Shown here: in pieces, positions 61,311-64,000 of the stretch
Numbering within the stretch: position 1 is the first letter of the stretch
Layout: each line of letters opens with the position of its first letter
From: Ulvibacterium sp965228935
GTDB taxonomy: Bacteria > Bacteroidota > Bacteroidia > Flavobacteriales > Flavobacteriaceae
Assembly: GCF_965228935.1 (NCBI RefSeq)
Contig: NZ_OZ245846.1
Location: 4,898,001 to 4,962,000 of the forward strand
Direction: 5' to 3'
DNA length: 64,000 bases
The notes under the pieces: model-generated
Told to the model about the DNA's origin: nothing
Seen by the model: the letters and a program-made list of their open reading frames with translations, nothing else
The model's database searches: none
Position numbers and translations under genes: made by a program

Positions 61311-61337
61311 CGGGATTTCAACTAACGATTGTGACCA

Positions 61338-62144
61338 ATGAAAAAAATTCTATTGCCCACCGATTTTTCCAAGAATTCCAAAAGGGCCATGGACTTTGCC
61401 ACTTCCCTCTTTGCCAAGGAGGATTGCAAGTTTTATGTGCTCCATGCCTATCAAAAAACAACTTCAGTGGAAAGAGGAGAATCAGCGTCACAACAAAAAT
61501 TACAAAATCTGATTTCAGGGCTGAATGGAAGGAAAAACCGGAATCATCGGTTTGAGGCCATTTTTATGCATGAAATTCCTGTTAATGCCATAAATGTTTC
61601 TATCATAGACAAAGATGTGGATTTTATGGTCATGGGTACAAAAGGTGCAACGGCCCTGGCCAAAATCTTTATGGGCAGTACCGCGGTCAGCGTCCTACGC
61701 CATATCAACAACTGCCCCATTATCGTAGTTCCTGAAAATTATGATGAACGCCCGATCGAAGAAATTGTTTTTGTCAACGACTTCAAACACCTTTTCCGCA
61801 TGGAAGAACTGTATCCGTTAAAGTATCTCGTCAAAATCCGAAATGCAATGCTGATTATCGTACGCTTTAATACTTCGGAAGCATTGAAAGACCAACAAAA
61901 ACTGAATCGCGAGCTTTTGAAAAACAATTTAGCCCAAGTACCCCATCACTTTAAGACCGTTCCTTTGGAAGCATCCGTATCCTCTAGTATCAATAATTTA
62001 TTGGAACAACATAAAGGTGTAGGTATCGTTGCCTTGCTAAAAAGCAAACATAGTTTTTTGGAAAAACTGTTGTGGGAGCCCGTAATCCGGAACGTTGCCT
62101 TCACCACCAAGGTGCCCCTACTTGTACTTCCGAACTTTGACTAA
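61338..62144 (+). CDS. Universal stress protein, two Usp domains
   Basis: 268 residues. First domain ILLPTDFSKNSKRAMDFAT with MVMGTKGATALAKIFMGSTAV as nucleotide motif; the second begins IVFVNDFKHLFRMEEL. It is the third paralogue of the plus-strand run, but is separated by a 281-bp repeat-rich gap and has no Fnr-type site of its own. Its end overlaps the convergent HMA-like gene by 44 bp. Confidence 0.92.
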   Translation: MKKILLPTDFSKNSKRAMDFATSLFAKEDCKFYVLHAYQKTTSVERGESASQQKLQNLISGLNGRKNRNHRFEAIFMHEIPVNAINVSIIDKDVDFMVMGTKGATALAKIFMGSTAVSVLRHINNCPIIVVPENYDERPIEEIVFVNDFKHLFRMEELYPLKYLVKIRNAMLIIVRFNTSEALKDQQKLNRELLKNNLAQVPHHFKTVPLEASVSSSINNLLEQHKGVGIVALLKSKHSFLEKLLWEPVIRNVAFTTKVPLLVLPNFD

Positions 62145-62391
62145 AGTCCTTTCCATATCGATTTTTTGTCCTGCCCTCGCTTAACTTGCAGGATTGTATT
62201 GGAAATCCTAAGTGAAGTAATTCTTTTTTTGCCTTTTGAAAGGTAATAGGTCGCGCATAGAGAAAGTGTAGCGTACGGTTCTCTATATCGATTTCGATTA
62301 TGCGTAAATCCATTATCCTACTTAAATTTCTAAGAATAATCTTCTTGTCCGCATCACACTTCAGATTCTGTAGGTTGGCCACGGCTTTCAT
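62101..62391 (-). CDS. Small HMA-like protein with degenerate metal loop
   Basis: About 96 residues from the ATG at 62391 (the frame opens at 62454 inside the control site). The ferredoxin-like heavy-metal-associated layout is seen (VANLQNLKCDADKKIILRNL, then RIIEIDIENRTLHFLYARPI), with one Cys where MxCxxC is expected. It is related in type to the protein at 30003; both have Fnr-type promoters. Function unknown. Confidence 0.65.
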   Translation of the reverse strand: MKAVANLQNLKCDADKKIILRNLSRIMDLRIIEIDIENRTLHFLYARPITFQKAKKELLHLGFPIQSCKLSEGRTKNRYGKDFSQSSEVQVGAPWW

Positions 62392-62410
62392 AATTTTCGT
62401 TTTTAGGAGT

Positions 62411-62454
62411 TCAATATAGGCCAAGATCCGCTGCTCCAAAATGATGCAGATCAT
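62411..62454 (-). promoter_or_regulatory. Fnr/Crp-type site plus -7 element, HMA-like gene
   Basis: ATGAT-GCAG-ATCAT (62441-62454), then on the minus strand 22 nt and TATATTGA (62411-62418). The gene starts at 62391. It is the right-most site of the block. Confidence 0.65.
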
Positions 62455-62791
62455 TTAGCGAATTTTTGTTGGTTCACCCGAGATATTGGTTCGCCCCCTT
62501 CAGGGTGTATTAAAAATGGGTGTCAACGATACTATTAGGCGAGGAATTCTAAACAAAGCGTACATATTATGTGGATGTACCTTCTTGTTTGGGTTCTACC
62601 CTTGGCGCCCTTTCCCCTAAGAACAACTGTATGAACCTGGGCCGCCCATCCCAGACAAAATGCCATCACGTAGAGATACTTCATACCTGAATTTACGAAA
62701 AATCCGTTAGATTAGTGGTACGGACTGACAGGAAATATGCGTTCTGACATCTGTTTCCTAAGGTTACCAACATCAATTGAAATTTAGCAAA
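62455..62791. other. Intergenic stretch without visible features
   Basis: About 337 bases between the last regulon site and the DUF1349 gene. I see no plausible frame, no strong hairpin terminator and no Fnr-type site. It marks the right boundary of the stress block. Confidence 0.4.
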
Positions 62792-63502
62792 ATGAAGACT
62801 AACAAATTAATTGGAATACTTCTTTTTCTTACTCTTCTAAGTTGCAAAAGAGCTTCAGACCATTCATTATTGGAATTCAAGGACACCTCCGAAAATAACG
62901 GGCTATTACACCTTTCCATTTATAACCTGGGGGACTTCAAATGGATGAACAAGCCAAGAACCTTTACTTTAAAAAATGGTATTTTAAATGTCGTTGCCGA
63001 TAAAGAGACCGATTTTTTCAACAACCCAGAAGATAATGAGATAACCGCAACTGCTCCCTTACTATTTAAGGAAGTTACAGGGGATTTCGTCGTTGAAGCC
63101 TTGGTTCGACCTGATTTTTCTTCTTTATGGAACGCAGCGGCCTTGATGATTTATATAGACAAAACGCATTGGATAAAGTTCGCCTTCGAGAATTCGGACG
63201 CAACGGGTCAAAGTATTGTTTCAGTCGTGACACGAGGTGTCTCGGATGATGCCAATGGTGTGATCTTAACCGATCAAGACCGGGTGTGGCTCAAAATCGT
63301 GCGGAAAAACAATATCTATTCAATGCATTGGTCGTTAGACGGACATGATTTCAAAATGGCACGTTTAAGTGCAATGCCATCAGCAGACCCTGTTAAGGTT
63401 GGCATAGAAGTCCAATGCCCGGTTGGAGAATCCGCAAATCACCAAATTGATTATTTTTCATTAACGAAAACTACGGTCAAAAATCTAAGAAAAGGGGAAT
63501 AA
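62792..63502 (+). CDS. DUF1349 lipoprotein (concanavalin-like)
   Basis: 236 residues from the ATG at 62792 (a TTG at 62777 is in frame), with lipobox LTLLSCKR. The rest is one DUF1349 lectin-like domain: FNNPEDNEITATAPLLFKEV in parts, DFVVEALVRPDF, AALMIYIDKTHWIKFAFE and VWLKIVRKNNIYSMHWSLDG. Such beta-sandwiches bind carbohydrates or act as regulatory subunits beside glycosidases. Single gene. Confidence 0.85.
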   Translation: MKTNKLIGILLFLTLLSCKRASDHSLLEFKDTSENNGLLHLSIYNLGDFKWMNKPRTFTLKNGILNVVADKETDFFNNPEDNEITATAPLLFKEVTGDFVVEALVRPDFSSLWNAAALMIYIDKTHWIKFAFENSDATGQSIVSVVTRGVSDDANGVILTDQDRVWLKIVRKNNIYSMHWSLDGHDFKMARLSAMPSADPVKVGIEVQCPVGESANHQIDYFSLTKTTVKNLRKGE

Positions 63503-63584
63503 AAAGATATGGTAAAACCGAATAGACGCCGAAGTCTGGTGCCCTACCAAAATCACCACGAGTGCACCTAAGGATGAACCTGTT

Positions 63585-64000
63585 ATGAAAAGAATAGCCT
63601 TACTGCTCGCATTGACATTGGCTACAAACCTGACATTTGCCCAAGAAAAATGGTTTGTACGCTTCACCGACTCTATATCACTGGTAAACAACGCGAATAA
63701 AATAGCAACAATTTTTGTCGATGATATCAAAAAAATAAAGCCGGATATCAAGTTTGACATAAAAGCAATCATGAATACGACACCCAGTCTTATTTTTTAT
63801 AATGAAAATACAAAAACGGTAAACCTGCCTTTGTGGGAACAACTTAAGCCCGAACAAAAAAACTTCTTTTATGAAGTCGCCGGTAACGAAGAATCCGGGA
63901 AAACGGCATTTGGGCTTTTTTTTAATGGTTTTTACCTGTCGCACGAATTGGGACACACCTTTCAACATCAGGTTCAAGGCAGTTTACCACAATCCTATGA
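63585..64000 (+). CDS. Secreted HExxH metalloprotease-like protein, partial
   Basis: It starts at the ATG at 63585 and runs off the window after 138 codons. A signal peptide (IALLLALTLATNLTFAQ) is followed by a domain of unknown type. A zinc-binding HExxH motif (SHELGHTFQHQ) is visible near the end of the visible part. It lies 82 bp after the DUF1349 gene. The family cannot be named from the part seen. Confidence 0.7.
   Translation, partial: MKRIALLLALTLATNLTFAQEKWFVRFTDSISLVNNANKIATIFVDDIKKIKPDIKFDIKAIMNTTPSLIFYNENTKTVNLPLWEQLKPEQKNFFYEVAGNEESGKTAFGLFFNGFYLSHELGHTFQHQVQGSLPQSY

Noticed and set aside
61200..61320. A CRISPR-like look of the GGGTTGTT repeats
   Set aside because: The unit is only 8 nt without spacers, and no cas gene is present.
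61320..61340. A regulon site at TGACCAATGA before the third stress protein
   Set aside because: The second half-site RTCA is missing and it overlaps the start codon.

Overview
The window looks like a chromosome piece from a marine, polysaccharide-degrading member of the Flavobacteriia (Zobellia/Maribacter-like, by inference). The grounds are modest GC, promoters of the Bacteroidetes type (-7 element TAnnTTTG), many short lipoproteins, sulfatase and fucosidase genes, a LytS/LytTR pair and SPFH proteins. I saw no tRNA, rRNA, CRISPR array, transposase or phage gene.

Region 1 (1-7005, + strand) is the end of a sulfated-polysaccharide locus: a sulfatase cut by the window edge, two tandem 91%-identical GH29 fucosidase-like proteins, a beta-propeller glycosidase and an esterase. 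Region 2 (7050-14694, - strand) is a compact amino-sugar module: DeoR regulator, ROK kinase, MFS transporter, SIS protein, a GH9-polysaccharide deacetylase fusion lipoprotein and a NagX-like membrane protein. Region 3 (14802-28934) is mixed: small lipoproteins, an alpha/beta hydrolase, a LytS/LytTR pair, a DUF3857/transglutaminase pair, a GntR-SPFH operon with a perfect operator and a serine hydrolase.

Region 4 (about 29000-62450) is the striking part. It holds five double-domain universal stress proteins, an Mla-type lipid transport operon, an L,D-transpeptidase, RtcB with archease, dodecin, an OmpA lipoprotein, flavin-binding proteins, a flavodoxin, a sigma-like factor, DUF302, DUF2267, GyrI-like and HMA-like proteins. 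Nineteen intergenic copies of a Crp/Fnr-type palindrome (TGAY-N4-RTCA) run through it. Eighteen of them are followed, almost always after exactly 22 nt, by a TAnnTTTG-like -7 element. This is the geometry of a class II activator near -41, with the palindrome taking the place of the -33 element. The most economical reading is one large Fnr/Crp-controlled stress or low-oxygen regulon collected in a single 33 kb block.

The same promoter design also sits before a 1.1 kb stretch (44505-45697) without a protein gene but with three strong hairpin terminators, two of them ending related 95-nt modules. This suggests regulon-controlled small RNAs. Region 4 also contains an AI-2E-type transporter whose N-terminus is split off by a nine-T run. 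The window ends (62792-64000) with a DUF1349 lipoprotein and the start of a secreted HExxH protein.
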